From Planctomycetota bacterium (GTDB lineage: Bacteria; Planctomycetota; Phycisphaerae; Phycisphaerales; UBA1924), in the NCBI GenBank assembly GCA_024276195.1, contig JAJRXR010000075.1, forward strand, positions 1 through 64,000: a DNA stretch of 64,000 nucleotides. The letters run 5' to 3'. Each line of letters opens with the position of its first letter. Within the stretch, counting starts at the first letter, position 1. Of this stretch, positions 9,336-18,548 are shown piece after piece. The position numbers were made by a program, and so were the translations under genes. Under the pieces are notes generated by a model. The model was not told where the DNA came from. It ran no database searches and saw only the letters and a program-made list of their open reading frames with translations.

Positions 9336-9450
9336 CAGGAGGGCAGATCGGCCTGTTCTGCGCTGGCGCGACAGAAACGGGAGAGGACGGGGTTGACCTG
9401 GACGGGCGGTTTCATGGGGGGCGCCCGGGCGGGCCGATGTGAGGGCGACG

Positions 9451-11133
9451 ATGAGCCAGGCCAGCCAGCCAGATCGCGCCCCGGACCGCTTTGCGAAAAT
9501 TCTTTCGCGTGGTGAGCTGGTGCGCGTGCGTGATGCGGCGCGGGGCGCGGGCGAGCGGGTGGTGCATTGCCACGGGTGCTTTGACATCGTTCACCCGGGG
9601 CACATCCGCCACCTGCGATTTGCCAAAGCCCAGGGCGACCGCCTGCTGGTCTCGATCACGGGCGATGCAGGAGTGGGCAAGGGCGACGGGCGCCCGCTGA
9701 TCCCGCAGGAGCTGCGGGCGGAGAACCTGGCGGAGCTGGACTGTGTGGACTGGGTGGTGATCGAGCCCGAGGCGACGGCTGAGGAGCTGCTCAAGGCGGT
9801 TCGTCCCGATGTCTTTATCAAGGGGCAGGAGTACGAGTTCAACAACGACCCGAGGTTCATGCGCGAGCGCCGCGCGGTCGAGGACGGCGGCGGGCGCGTG
9901 GTGTTCAGCTCGGGCGACGTGGTGTTCAGCTCGACCGCGCTGATCGCGGCGATGGAGCACGAGGTGGACCCGTTCCACCGGCGCCTGACGCAGCTGAGCG
10001 AGCACGAGGAGCTCTCGCCCGGGCGTCTGGCGGGGTTGATCGAGTCGTTCCGCGGGGCGCGGGTGCTGGTGGTCGGTGAGACGATTATTGATACCTATAT
10101 TTTCTGCGATCGCCCGGAGGTCGCCGGGGAGAGCCCGGTGATGACGCTGCGCCCGCTCGAGCGCAGGCAGTACGACGGCGGGGCGGCGATCATCGCCAGG
10201 CACGCGGCGGCGATGGGCGCCAAGGTGACGCTGGTGACGGCGCTGCCCGACACACCCCGGGCGCACGAGCTTCGCGCTCGCCTGATCGGTGAGGGGATCG
10301 ATGTTCGGAGCGTGCCGATCAGCGCGAAAATCGCTGAAAAACAGAGGTTCCTCGTCGGCGCGCAGAAGATGATGAAGGTGGACCTGATCGACCCGGTCGT
10401 GCTCGATGCGCACGAGCAGGACCGCCTGGTGCAGATGGCCAGTGACCTGGCCGGCGGCGGGTGCGACGCGGCGATTGTGGCGGACTTTGGGCTTGGGCTG
10501 ATGTCTCCCGCGGTGCTCGGGCGGATTTGCCGCACGCTGCGGACGCGGGCGCCGGTGCTCACGGGCGACGTGAGCGGGCGTCGGGCGCCGCTGCGCGAGA
10601 TGCGCGGGATGGACCTGATCTGCCCGTCGGAATCGGAGCTGCGCGACGCGATGGGCAACCCGGGCGACGGCCTGCCCGCGGTCATGTGGGAGCTGATGCG
10701 CGAGACCGGCATCCGCTCGGCGATCGTCACCATGGGCGGCGAGGGGCTGATCGGCTTCGGACGGATCGAGTCGGACGCGCGCACAGGCGGGGGCGGGAGC
10801 GGCGGCGCCTGGGCGTCGCGCCTCCGCGGCGAGCACGTCCCCGCGTTCACACCCCACGCGACGGACGCGCTCGGGTGCGGCGACGCGCTGCTCGCGACCG
10901 CAACGCTCACGCTGGCGAGGGGCGGATCATTGCTCGGCGCGTCGTACCTCGGGGCTGCGGCTGCTGCGGTCGAGGCCAGACGCATCGGCAATGTTCCCGT
11001 CTCCGGCTCGGACCTGCGCAGGGAAGTGCAGCGCGTCCAGGCGGCGCACATGGCGTTCATGCAGCCCGAGCTGATCCGCCCGGGCGCGGGCGCGGACAGC
11101 GCCTCGGTGCAGGCGCTGCGCGAGGCGTCATGA
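9451..11133 (+). CDS. HldE-like cytidylyltransferase-PfkB kinase fusion, reversed order
   Basis: A 560-residue bifunctional enzyme for ADP/CDP-heptose-type sugar nucleotide synthesis. The N-terminal 150 residues are a nucleotidyltransferase: CHGCFDIVHPGHIRHLRFAK carries the HxGH signature, with RPDVFIKGQEYE and VFSSTALI after it. The C-terminal part is a PfkB/RfaE-type sugar kinase: VLVVGETIIDTYIF, YDGGAAIIARHAAAMGAK, VADFGLGLMS, ICPSESELRDAM, and the catalytic loop DALGCGDALLA, which keeps the GxGD aspartate. In E. coli HldE the kinase comes first, so the order here is inverted. ATG 9451 is preferred over the in-frame GTG 9439 because GAGGG lies just upstream. It overlaps the next gene by ATGA. 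Confidence 0.85.
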   Translation: MSQASQPDRAPDRFAKILSRGELVRVRDAARGAGERVVHCHGCFDIVHPGHIRHLRFAKAQGDRLLVSITGDAGVGKGDGRPLIPQELRAENLAELDCVDWVVIEPEATAEELLKAVRPDVFIKGQEYEFNNDPRFMRERRAVEDGGGRVVFSSGDVVFSSTALIAAMEHEVDPFHRRLTQLSEHEELSPGRLAGLIESFRGARVLVVGETIIDTYIFCDRPEVAGESPVMTLRPLERRQYDGGAAIIARHAAAMGAKVTLVTALPDTPRAHELRARLIGEGIDVRSVPISAKIAEKQRFLVGAQKMMKVDLIDPVVLDAHEQDRLVQMASDLAGGGCDAAIVADFGLGLMSPAVLGRICRTLRTRAPVLTGDVSGRRAPLREMRGMDLICPSESELRDAMGNPGDGLPAVMWELMRETGIRSAIVTMGGEGLIGFGRIESDARTGGGGSGGAWASRLRGEHVPAFTPHATDALGCGDALLATATLTLARGGSLLGASYLGAAAAAVEARRIGNVPVSGSDLRREVQRVQAAHMAFMQPELIRPGAGADSASVQALREAS

Positions 11134-12209
11134 TCTGCGCGGTTATCCCCACCCGTGACCGCCCGGACGAACTCGCCCGCACACTTTCAGAGCTGGATCG
11201 TCTCAGCCCCGATGATCTCGCTGAGGTCATCGTGATCGATAATGCGTCGCGCACGCGTCCGAGCCTTCCTGCGAGGCTCAGCGGTGGGCAGCGCGTCGAG
11301 CTGGTGTGTCTCGATGAGAACATCGGCGCCGCGGCCCGGAACATCGGCGCCGAGCTTTCAAGCAGCGACTGGGTGCTCATGCTCGACGACGATTCGCACC
11401 CGAGCGCGGGCGGGATGGGCGAGGTTCTCGCCCACCAAGATCCTGGCGTCGCGGCGGTGACGATGGATATTCATCTGAGCGCCCGTGGCGTGCGAGAATC
11501 GGGCGGCTTGCCGGAGGTCCCGGTCGGGTGCGGCGTCGCGTATCGGCGGCGAGCGTTTCTTGACGCGGGCGGGTACGACGCGGCGTTCGGGTACTACGCC
11601 GAGGAGTACGACCTGGCGGGCAAGCTGCTGCTCGCGGGCCATCGCGTCGCGTTCGAGCGGGGCCTGCGGGTCGAGCACCGGAAGGTCGCCGGCGGGCGGG
11701 ATATGGGGCTGATTCTTGGGCGATTGGTGCGCAACAACGGGTGGGTGCTCCAGCGGTACGCGCCGCGCGATGAGCTTGAGGCGCGGATGCGCGAGATGAT
11801 CGATCGCTACGGGACCATCGCCCGGAAAGAGAACGTGGTCGAGGGGTTTCGGCGCGGGCACGATGAGCTGCTTGAGACCCTGGACCGGCAGCGCGTCACA
11901 GCGCTCGAGCCGGCGCTGTGGGATCGGTTCACGGGGCTGAGCGCCGCACGGGAGGCGCTCGGCGCGGCGCAGGCTCGCCACGGGTTTGCGAGCGCGCGCC
12001 TCATCGCGCGCGGCAAGCACGACTGGGCGGTCGAGCGGGCGCTGGTCGAGCTGGGCGTCGCGGTCCGCGAATCGGGCGAGGTGGATGTCATCGGCACGCT
12101 CTCGCCCGGGCCGATGATCGATGCGATGGAGCGTGGGTCGGATCGACAGGTTGTCGCGCCGTGGGTCGATGCGGTGGGGGCGCTCCGCCCCGAGCAGCGG
12201 TGCGCATAA
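11130..12209 (+). CDS. GT2-type glycosyltransferase
   Basis: A 359-residue GT-A fold glycosyltransferase. The N-terminus MICAVIPTRDRPDELARTL leads into VIVIDNASRTRP, LVCLDENIGAAARNIGAEL and the metal-binding WVLMLDDDSHPSAGGMG, then YDAAFGYYAEEYDLAGKLL, the ED-type acceptor motif region. The C-terminal 110 residues are helical and not assigned. It is coupled to the HldE-like gene by ATGA overlap, suggesting that the activated heptose or related sugar made there is transferred by this enzyme. It is the last gene of the glycan locus. A structured repeat follows within 25 bp. Confidence 0.9.
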   Translation: MICAVIPTRDRPDELARTLSELDRLSPDDLAEVIVIDNASRTRPSLPARLSGGQRVELVCLDENIGAAARNIGAELSSSDWVLMLDDDSHPSAGGMGEVLAHQDPGVAAVTMDIHLSARGVRESGGLPEVPVGCGVAYRRRAFLDAGGYDAAFGYYAEEYDLAGKLLLAGHRVAFERGLRVEHRKVAGGRDMGLILGRLVRNNGWVLQRYAPRDELEARMREMIDRYGTIARKENVVEGFRRGHDELLETLDRQRVTALEPALWDRFTGLSAAREALGAAQARHGFASARLIARGKHDWAVERALVELGVAVRESGEVDVIGTLSPGPMIDAMERGSDRQVVAPWVDAVGALRPEQRCA

Positions 12210-12230
12210 GTTCTCTTTGAAGGCTCAACA

Positions 12231-12396
12231 CCCGTGCCACTGACCCGTCTTCGGGTCAGTGCTGATGCAAGGGTGGCGTGCAGACGGCGCCAGCCTTCTG
12301 CACGGTTGGCGCCTGCTCGTGGAGAAGCCGCAGCGGCGTCTCCACGGCACCCATTGAGAGAGACTGCACTGACCAAAGACGGGTCAGTGGCACGGG
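12231..12396. repeat. 166-bp hairpin-rich element with 21-bp terminal inverted repeats
   Basis: The left end (12231-12251, beginning CCCGTGCCACTGACCCG) and the right end (12376-12396) are perfect inverted repeats of 21 bases. Inside are further hairpins: ACTGACCCG/CGGGTCAGT at 12239-12260, GGCGCCAGCC against GGTTGGCGCC (12286-12295 with 12304-12313), and CGTGGAGA/TCTCCACG (12318-12325 with 12339-12346). No coding potential. It fills the gap between the GT2 and convergent pabB genes, so it may also serve as a bidirectional terminator. It could be a MITE or a REP cluster. Confidence 0.75.
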
Positions 12397-12427
12397 GAAC
12401 TTCGTACTCTTGCCTCAAGGTCGAGTT

Positions 12428-13735
12428 TCAGACTGACTCGGGTGTTCTGAGCACCGCGCTCAGCGCCCGGGCCTTGACGAGTGTTTCGTCCCACTCGGAG
12501 TCCGGGTCGGATTCGCTGACGATGCCGGCGCCGACGGGGTAGTCGAGCACGCCATGCTCGAACGCACCGAGCCCTGCGGCCCCGGGCGTCCCGGTGATGA
12601 GGGCGGTGCGGATGGAGACGCCCAGGGTGAGGCGCCCGCTGTCGGAGAGGACGCCGCAGGCGCCGCAGTACGGGCCGCGCCGGTGGGTTTCGAGCTCGTC
12701 GATGAGCTGCATGGCGCGGACCTTTGGGGCGCCGGTGATGGAGCCGGGGGGGAAGGTGGCGCAGAGGAGTTGCTGGAAGCCGACGCCGGGGCGGAGGCGC
12801 CCGGAGACGCTGGAAGTCGCCTGGAGGACGCCAGAATCGTGGCGTTCGATGGCTCGCTGCGTCTCGACGCGGACAGTCCCGAAGCGGCAGACGCGCCCGA
12901 GGTCGTTGCGCATCAGGTCGGTGATCATGTCCAGCTCGGCCCGGTCCTTGGGGGCGGTGCGCAGCTCTTCGGGGTCGCCCTCGCCCGGGCGTGTGCCCTT
13001 CATCGGGCGGGTGAGCACGCGCCCGGTGCTCAGGTCCGCGTCGAGAAAGAGCTCGGGGCTGGCGCAGACGATGGCGCGCCGGACGCTTGGCTCGTCGAAC
13101 TCGAGGTACAGCCCGTGCCAGGGGCGGGCGCGGGCGAGCAGGTCTGATGCGAGCGCCCGGGCCGAGCCCTGGAAGGCGCCCGAGAGGCGGTGGGTGAGGT
13201 TGACCTGGTAGATGTCGCCTGCGCGGATGCGCGATAGGGCGCTGGCGACGGCGCTCTGGTATGCGGCGCGGGCTTGGCTCGGGTCGGGCGGGTCGAGGTG
13301 GTACTCGCGTTTGAAGGCGCCGGCGCTGTCGTCTTGCGGCGCCAGCGCATCGACTCGGACAAGCACGATGTCCGGGTGGTCGCGGTCGTCGGGGGGGCGC
13401 GTGGGGCTCTGGGCGAGGGGTTCGAGGCGGCGTCCGAAGTCGTAGGAGAGGCTGATGAGCCAGGCGCCGGGGGAGGCGGGGTTTCGAGTTGCGCACCACA
13501 GGCGCTCGATGGCGGCGAGGGGGTCTTCATCGGGGGCGGGACTGGGGGGAATAGAGCGGGCGGCGGCATCGGAGCCCTGCCAGCCTTGCCCGGGGCGCCA
13601 GGTCCAGACGGCGGCGGGGCGGGCGAGCAGCACGCCCGGGCGCGAGGCGGGCGCGTGCGACCAGACAGCGGCGAGCGGATGGGCTGCGGGCCAGCGGGTG
13701 AGCGCGAGATGTTCGGTCTGTCCGGTGGGCATCAT
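12428..13735 (-). CDS. pabB: Aminodeoxychorismate synthase component I (PabB-type)
   Basis: A 435-residue chorismate-binding enzyme that aminates chorismate to aminodeoxychorismate for folate synthesis. The catalytic core is complete: IRAGDIYQVNLTHRLSG, LTRPMKGTRPGEGD, DMITDLMRNDLGRVCRFGTV, ATFPPGSITGAPKVRAMQLI and the C-terminal GAGIVSESDPDSEWDETLVK. These motifs are shared with anthranilate synthase TrpE. The compact size and the IYQVNLTH segment favour PabB. The start codon is the first of two tandem ATGs at 13735. The longer upstream frame is arginine/serine-rich antisense of the next gene. No amidotransferase partner gene is adjacent. It is divergent from the PPDK gene, with 161 bp between. 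Confidence 0.88.
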   Translation of the reverse strand: MMPTGQTEHLALTRWPAAHPLAAVWSHAPASRPGVLLARPAAVWTWRPGQGWQGSDAAARSIPPSPAPDEDPLAAIERLWCATRNPASPGAWLISLSYDFGRRLEPLAQSPTRPPDDRDHPDIVLVRVDALAPQDDSAGAFKREYHLDPPDPSQARAAYQSAVASALSRIRAGDIYQVNLTHRLSGAFQGSARALASDLLARARPWHGLYLEFDEPSVRRAIVCASPELFLDADLSTGRVLTRPMKGTRPGEGDPEELRTAPKDRAELDMITDLMRNDLGRVCRFGTVRVETQRAIERHDSGVLQATSSVSGRLRPGVGFQQLLCATFPPGSITGAPKVRAMQLIDELETHRRGPYCGACGVLSDSGRLTLGVSIRTALITGTPGAAGLGAFEHGVLDYPVGAGIVSESDPDSEWDETLVKARALSAVLRTPESV

Positions 13736-13896
13736 CGAGGCTTGTGATGGTAGGGGCGGGGGGTTGGGCGTGGGAACGGGCGAGTGTGTACGGCTAGAGT
13801 CCGTCTTGGAGGCTCCGGGCGACGCCCGGGCCTCGCTCAACGAGACCAACCAAGAGATCGGCGCCCAGACGGACCGACGGAGAGGGCTTGCCCGCG

Positions 13897-16740
13897 ATGG
13901 CCAAGAAGACCACCCGCAAGAAGACGACGAAGAAGACCGCCAAAAAGACCGCCAAGAAAGCGGCGCGCAAGGGCGCGAAAAAGGGCGCGAAGAAGACGAC
14001 CAAGAAGAGTGTGAAGAAGTCCGCCGGCGCACGCACGCACGCGGGCGGCTCGCGGTCGCCCAAGAAGCGGTCCAAGAAGAAGGCGCGGACCTCGACCAAG
14101 CGGGCGAGTGCGGGCAAGATGGTCTACTTCTTCGGGAAGACCCGGACCGAGGGCGGGGCCTCGATGAAGGAGCTGCTCGGCGGCAAGGGCGCCACCCTCG
14201 CCGACATGACCTTCATCGGCCTGCCCGTGCCCCCGGGCATGACCATCACCACCGAGACCTGCGCCAAATACAACGAGCGCGGCGGGCGCCTGCCCAAGGG
14301 CCTCATGGACGAGGTCGGCAAGCACATGGCGACGCTCGAACGCGAGCTCAAGAAGAAGTTCGGCGATCACAACGACCCGCTGCTCGTCTCCGTCCGCTCG
14401 GGCGCGCAGGTCTCGATGCCGGGCATGATGGACACGATCCTCAACCTCGGGCTGACCGACGCCTCGGTCGAAGCGCTCGCGGACATGACCGGCGACCGGC
14501 GCTTCGCCTACGACGCGTACCGGCGCCTGATCAACATGTTCGGCGATGTCGTGATGGGCGTGGACCACCACCAGTTCGAGGCGGTCTTCGACGAGATCAA
14601 ACGCGAGCACCGCGCCAGCGCCGACAACGATGTCCCCGTCGAGGGGCTCATCGAGCTGTGCGAGCGGTACAAAGAGGTCTACCGGCGCAGCGTGGGCGAG
14701 GTCTTCCCGCAGAACCCGCACAGGCAGCTCGAGCTCGCGATCGAGGCGGTGTTCAAGAGCTGGAACGCCAACAAGGCCATCAGCTACCGGCGCATCGAGG
14801 GCATCACGGGCCTCCGGGGCACGGCTGTCAATGTCCAGGCGATGGTCTTCGGCAACATGGGCGACGACTGCGGCACGGGCGTCGCGTTCACACGCAATCC
14901 GTCTACAGGCGAGAACAAGTTCTACGGCGAGTTCCTCGTCAACGCGCAGGGCGAGGACGTCGTCGCGGGCATCCGCACGCCGCGCCCGATCAATGAGATG
15001 AAGAAGTGGAACAAGCCGATCCACGACAAGCTCATCAAGATCAAGAACAAGCTCGAGAAGCACTACAAGGACGTGCAGGACATCGAGTTCACGATCGAGC
15101 GCGGCAAGCTGTTCATGCTCCAGACGCGCAGCGGCAAGCGGACCGGGCAGGCCGCGGTCAAGATCGCGTGCGACATGGTCCGCGAGAAACTGATTACCGA
15201 GAAGCAGGCGCTGCTGCGCATCCCGGCGGACGACCTGACGCAGCTTTTGCTGCCGAGCTTTGACGAGACGAAGAAGCAGCTTTCGGATGTGCTGACGAAG
15301 GGTCTGCCGGCGTCGCCCGGGGCCGCGGTCGGCAAGCCCGCGTTCACCGCCGACGAGGCCGTCGAGCGGGCGCACCATGAACAGGTCATCCTTGTGCGCA
15401 AAGAAACGAGCCCGGAGGATGTGGACGGGATGCACCACGCCGCGGGGATTCTGACCTCCACCGGGGGCATGACCAGCCACGCGGCGGTCGTCGCCCGGGG
15501 CTGGGGCAAGTGCTGCGTCGCGGGCGCGGGCGAGATCCAGATCGACGAAGAGCGCGGGGTAATGACCATCGGCGGGCATGAGTACGGACGCAACGACGTC
15601 ATCTCCATCGACGGCTCGACCGGAGAGGTCTTCGCCGGCGCCCTGGCCCGGGTCGAGCCCGAACTCTCGGGCGATTTTTCCAAGATCATGCGATGGGCGG
15701 ATAAGTACCGCAGGCTGGGTGTGCGCACCAACGCGGACACCCCGAAGGATGCGCAGCGGGCGCGCGAGTTCGGGGCCGAGGGCATCGGGCTGACGCGGAC
15801 CGAGCACATGTTCTTTGAAGGCCCGCGGATCACGGCGATGCGCGAGATGATCCTGGCCGAGACGCTCGAGGACCGCGAGATCGCGCTCGCCAAGCTGCTG
15901 CCGTACCAGCGGGAAGATTTCATCGGGATTTTCGAGGCGATGAAGGGCCTGCCGGTGACGATCCGCCTGCTGGACCCGCCCTTGCATGAGTTTTTGCCGC
16001 ACGATGACAAGAGCCAGAGCGAGCTGGCGTCGTCGATGGGGGTGAGGGTCGAGGCGATCCGCAGCCGCGTGGCGATGCTGCACGAGTCGAACCCGATGCT
16101 CGGGCACCGGGGGTGCCGCCTGGCGGTGACGTACCCCGAGATTTTGCGGATGCAGGTCCGGGCGATTACGGAGGCCGCGATTGATTGTGTCGGGCGGGGC
16201 GTCAAGGCGATGCCGGAGATCATGGTCCCGCTCGTGGGCACGCGCCAGGAGCTGGCGCTGCTGCGCACCGAGACCGAGACGGTCATCGCGGAGGTCAAGG
16301 CGGAGAAAGACTGGACGCGGAAGCTGGACATCAAGATCGGAACGATGATCGAGATCCCGCGGGCCGCGCTGACGGCCAACGAAATCGCCGAGGTCGCCGA
16401 CTTCTTCAGCTTCGGCACCAACGACCTGACGCAACTCACCTACGGCTACTCACGCGATGATGTGAACACCTTCCTGCCCGACTACATCGCCCAGGACATC
16501 CTGCCCGTGGACCCGTTCCAGTCGCTCGATCAGTCGGGCGTGGGGCAGCTCGTCGAGATGGGGCTGGTGCGCGGGCGCGAGACCAACCCGGGGCTCAAGG
16601 TCGGGATCTGCGGCGAGCACGGGGGCGACCCGGCGAGCGTGGTGTTCTGCCACAACGTCGGGCTGGATTATGTGTCGTGCTCGCCCTTCCGCGTGCCGAT
16701 CGCGAGGCTCGCGGCGGCGCAGGCGGCGTTGATGGAGTGA
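13897..16740 (+). CDS. ppdK: Pyruvate, phosphate dikinase with lysine-rich N-terminal tail
   Basis: A 947-residue PPDK that interconverts pyruvate, ATP and phosphate with PEP, AMP and PPi. Normal PPDK sequence starts at MVYFFGKTRTEGGASMKELL (codon at 14119). Before it lies a 74-residue extension made almost entirely of Lys, Ala, Thr and Arg (AKKTTRKKTTKKTAKK and similar), like histone H1 or bacterial HU tails. The phosphocarrier histidine is in GGMTSHAAVVARGWGKC near residue 528, and the C-terminal PEP/pyruvate site has LKVGICGEHGGDPASV with the catalytic Cys. ATG 13897 is chosen with GGAGAGGG upstream. An in-frame TTG at 13888 is possible. The tail is in frame with no stop, so it is probably translated. 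Confidence 0.95.
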   Translation: MAKKTTRKKTTKKTAKKTAKKAARKGAKKGAKKTTKKSVKKSAGARTHAGGSRSPKKRSKKKARTSTKRASAGKMVYFFGKTRTEGGASMKELLGGKGATLADMTFIGLPVPPGMTITTETCAKYNERGGRLPKGLMDEVGKHMATLERELKKKFGDHNDPLLVSVRSGAQVSMPGMMDTILNLGLTDASVEALADMTGDRRFAYDAYRRLINMFGDVVMGVDHHQFEAVFDEIKREHRASADNDVPVEGLIELCERYKEVYRRSVGEVFPQNPHRQLELAIEAVFKSWNANKAISYRRIEGITGLRGTAVNVQAMVFGNMGDDCGTGVAFTRNPSTGENKFYGEFLVNAQGEDVVAGIRTPRPINEMKKWNKPIHDKLIKIKNKLEKHYKDVQDIEFTIERGKLFMLQTRSGKRTGQAAVKIACDMVREKLITEKQALLRIPADDLTQLLLPSFDETKKQLSDVLTKGLPASPGAAVGKPAFTADEAVERAHHEQVILVRKETSPEDVDGMHHAAGILTSTGGMTSHAAVVARGWGKCCVAGAGEIQIDEERGVMTIGGHEYGRNDVISIDGSTGEVFAGALARVEPELSGDFSKIMRWADKYRRLGVRTNADTPKDAQRAREFGAEGIGLTRTEHMFFEGPRITAMREMILAETLEDREIALAKLLPYQREDFIGIFEAMKGLPVTIRLLDPPLHEFLPHDDKSQSELASSMGVRVEAIRSRVAMLHESNPMLGHRGCRLAVTYPEILRMQVRAITEAAIDCVGRGVKAMPEIMVPLVGTRQELALLRTETETVIAEVKAEKDWTRKLDIKIGTMIEIPRAALTANEIAEVADFFSFGTNDLTQLTYGYSRDDVNTFLPDYIAQDILPVDPFQSLDQSGVGQLVEMGLVRGRETNPGLKVGICGEHGGDPASVVFCHNVGLDYVSCSPFRVPIARLAAAQAALME

Positions 16741-16754
16741 GCGGGTGAAGCTCG

Positions 16755-16774
16755 CCCCCGGCGCCTGCCGGGGG
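16755..16774 (+). terminator. GC-rich hairpin after ppdK
   Basis: Perfect 8-bp stem CCCCCGGC/GCCGGGGG with loop GCCT, 14 bp after the ppdK stop. No U-tract follows, so intrinsic termination is only a possibility. Confidence 0.4.
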
Positions 16775-16872
16775 GGTGGGAACTGGCGGGAGGGGCTGGC
16801 GCGTTGCCCCGAGTACAACCGCGTTCCGATTATCTGGTGAGCCAAGCCCCTGAGCGGCATAGCATTGCGGCC

Positions 16873-18456
16873 ATGCCTATCCCCCGGATCGCCATCATCG
16901 GACGCCCCAACGTGGGCAAGAGCTCGCTGCTGAACCTGATTGCGCGCAGCCGGATCGCGATCGTGGACCCGACGCCGGGGGTGACGCGCGACCGGGTCTC
17001 GGCGATCATCGACCTCGAATCGCCCGACCAGCGCGGGCCGATCAAGCCCGTCGAGCTGACGGACACGGGCGGGTTCGGGGTGTATGTCGCCGAGGGCAAG
17101 CGGTACGACGACATCGGCTCGGACCTGTCGTCGCTGACCAAGGACATCGAGCACCAGATCGCTGAGGCGGTCTCCAACTCGGATCTGATCCTGTTTGCGA
17201 TCGACACCCACGCCGGGATCACGCCCCAGGATCTGGCGATCGCCAAGCTGCTGCGCGAGCAGAAGCTCGGCGACCGGACGCGCGAGGGGCGCGACCTGGT
17301 GCCGGTGCGGGTGATCGCGACGAAGGTTGACGGGCCGAAGTGGGAGGCGCACGCGTACGAGCTGAGCGCGCTGGGGTTTGACGTGCCGCTGATGTGCTCG
17401 GCCCAGAGCAAGTACATGCGCCGCGACATGCTCGACAAGCTGTATGAACTCTTGCCCGAGCCCGACGACGAGCCCCGCCCGTACGCGGACCTGAGCGTGG
17501 CGATCGTGGGCAAGCGCAACGCGGGCAAGAGCACGCTGGTCAACACGCTCGCGGGCGAAGAACGGGTCATCGTTTCCGAGATCGCGGGCACGACGCGCGA
17601 CGCGGTGGACGTGATGATCGAGATGGATGGCAAGACGATCATGGCGATCGACACGGCCGGGCTTCGACGGAAAAAGAGCTTCCAGGACCGGATCGAGTGG
17701 TACGCCTACGACCGCGCCCAGCGCGCCATCGAGCGGGCGGACGTCGTGCTGTTGCTTGTAGACGCGACCGAGCGGATCAGCCAGGTGGACGAGCAGCTCG
17801 CGGCCCTCGTCGCCAAGAGCTTCAAGCCCGTGGTCGTCGTCATCAACAAATGGGACGAGGTCGAGGGCAAGGCCTCGCCCACCGGCAAGCAGATCACGAC
17901 CGAAGACTTTGACGAGTACGTCCGCAAAGAGCTCAAGGGCCTGCGCTTCGCGCCCATGGCGTTTATGAGCGCGAAAGAAGGCGTGAACGTTCGGGCCGTG
18001 ATCGAGCTGGCGGGCGATCTGCACGAGCAGGCGACCGGGCGGGTCTCGACGGGCAAGGTCAACCGGCTGATCCGCTCGATTGTCGAGCGGCGCGGGCCGA
18101 GCAACAAGCTCGGGACCGAGGCCAAGGTGTACTACGCGACGCAGGTCGCCACGGCCCCGCCCACGCTGGTGCTCGTCGTCAACCGCCCCGAGCTGTTCAC
18201 GCCCAACTACATGCGGTTCCTGATGAACCGCCTGCGCGAGGAGCTGCCGTTCGACGAGGTGCCCATCCGCGTGCTGCTGCGCTCACGCAAGCGCGTCGAG
18301 GCCCAGCAGCGGACCAAGCGCGGCGGGCGCGACCTGCTCCACGAGACCGACCCCGAGACGGGCCAGTATGTCGATGAACTCCGCGAGGGCGGAGCCGGGC
18401 TTGATGACCTGCTCGCGAGCATGCCCGACGAGGGCGAGGCGTACTTCGAGGACTGA
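16873..18456 (+). CDS. der: Ribosome-associated double GTPase Der
   Basis: A 527-residue essential GTPase for 50S ribosome assembly. Two consecutive GTPase domains are seen. The first has P-loop [13 protein letters not shown] (residues 8-20), [16 protein letters not shown] and ATKVDG (in place of NKxD). The second has [15 protein letters not shown] near residue 211, [19 protein letters not shown] and NKWD. The C-terminal KH-like domain includes [23 protein letters not shown] 16873 is the natural start since the P-loop begins at residue 8. The upstream in-frame codons are not conserved in character. The length is somewhat above the usual 440-490 because of a longer domain-1 insert and C-terminal tail. 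Confidence 0.96.
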   Translation: MPIPRIAIIGRPNVGKSSLLNLIARSRIAIVDPTPGVTRDRVSAIIDLESPDQRGPIKPVELTDTGGFGVYVAEGKRYDDIGSDLSSLTKDIEHQIAEAVSNSDLILFAIDTHAGITPQDLAIAKLLREQKLGDRTREGRDLVPVRVIATKVDGPKWEAHAYELSALGFDVPLMCSAQSKYMRRDMLDKLYELLPEPDDEPRPYADLSVAIVGKRNAGKSTLVNTLAGEERVIVSEIAGTTRDAVDVMIEMDGKTIMAIDTAGLRRKKSFQDRIEWYAYDRAQRAIERADVVLLLVDATERISQVDEQLAALVAKSFKPVVVVINKWDEVEGKASPTGKQITTEDFDEYVRKELKGLRFAPMAFMSAKEGVNVRAVIELAGDLHEQATGRVSTGKVNRLIRSIVERRGPSNKLGTEAKVYYATQVATAPPTLVLVVNRPELFTPNYMRFLMNRLREELPFDEVPIRVLLRSRKRVEAQQRTKRGGRDLLHETDPETGQYVDELREGGAGLDDLLASMPDEGEAYFED

Positions 18457-18548
18457 GTTTCTGGGATATTTTGGGAAAGAGCGGACATCATTGTGCCTGG
18501 GGGGCGGGTGAGATAGTCTGCCGGAGAGACCACCCGGAGGACCGCGGA

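Noticed and set aside
13837..16434. Very long open frame on the minus strand opposite ppdK
   Set aside because: Arg/His/Asp/Leu-rich composition typical of antisense to GC-rich codons; the plus strand encodes a clear PPDK.
16450..18024. Long minus-strand frame opposite der
   Set aside because: Antisense shadow; der on the plus strand has both GTPase domains intact.
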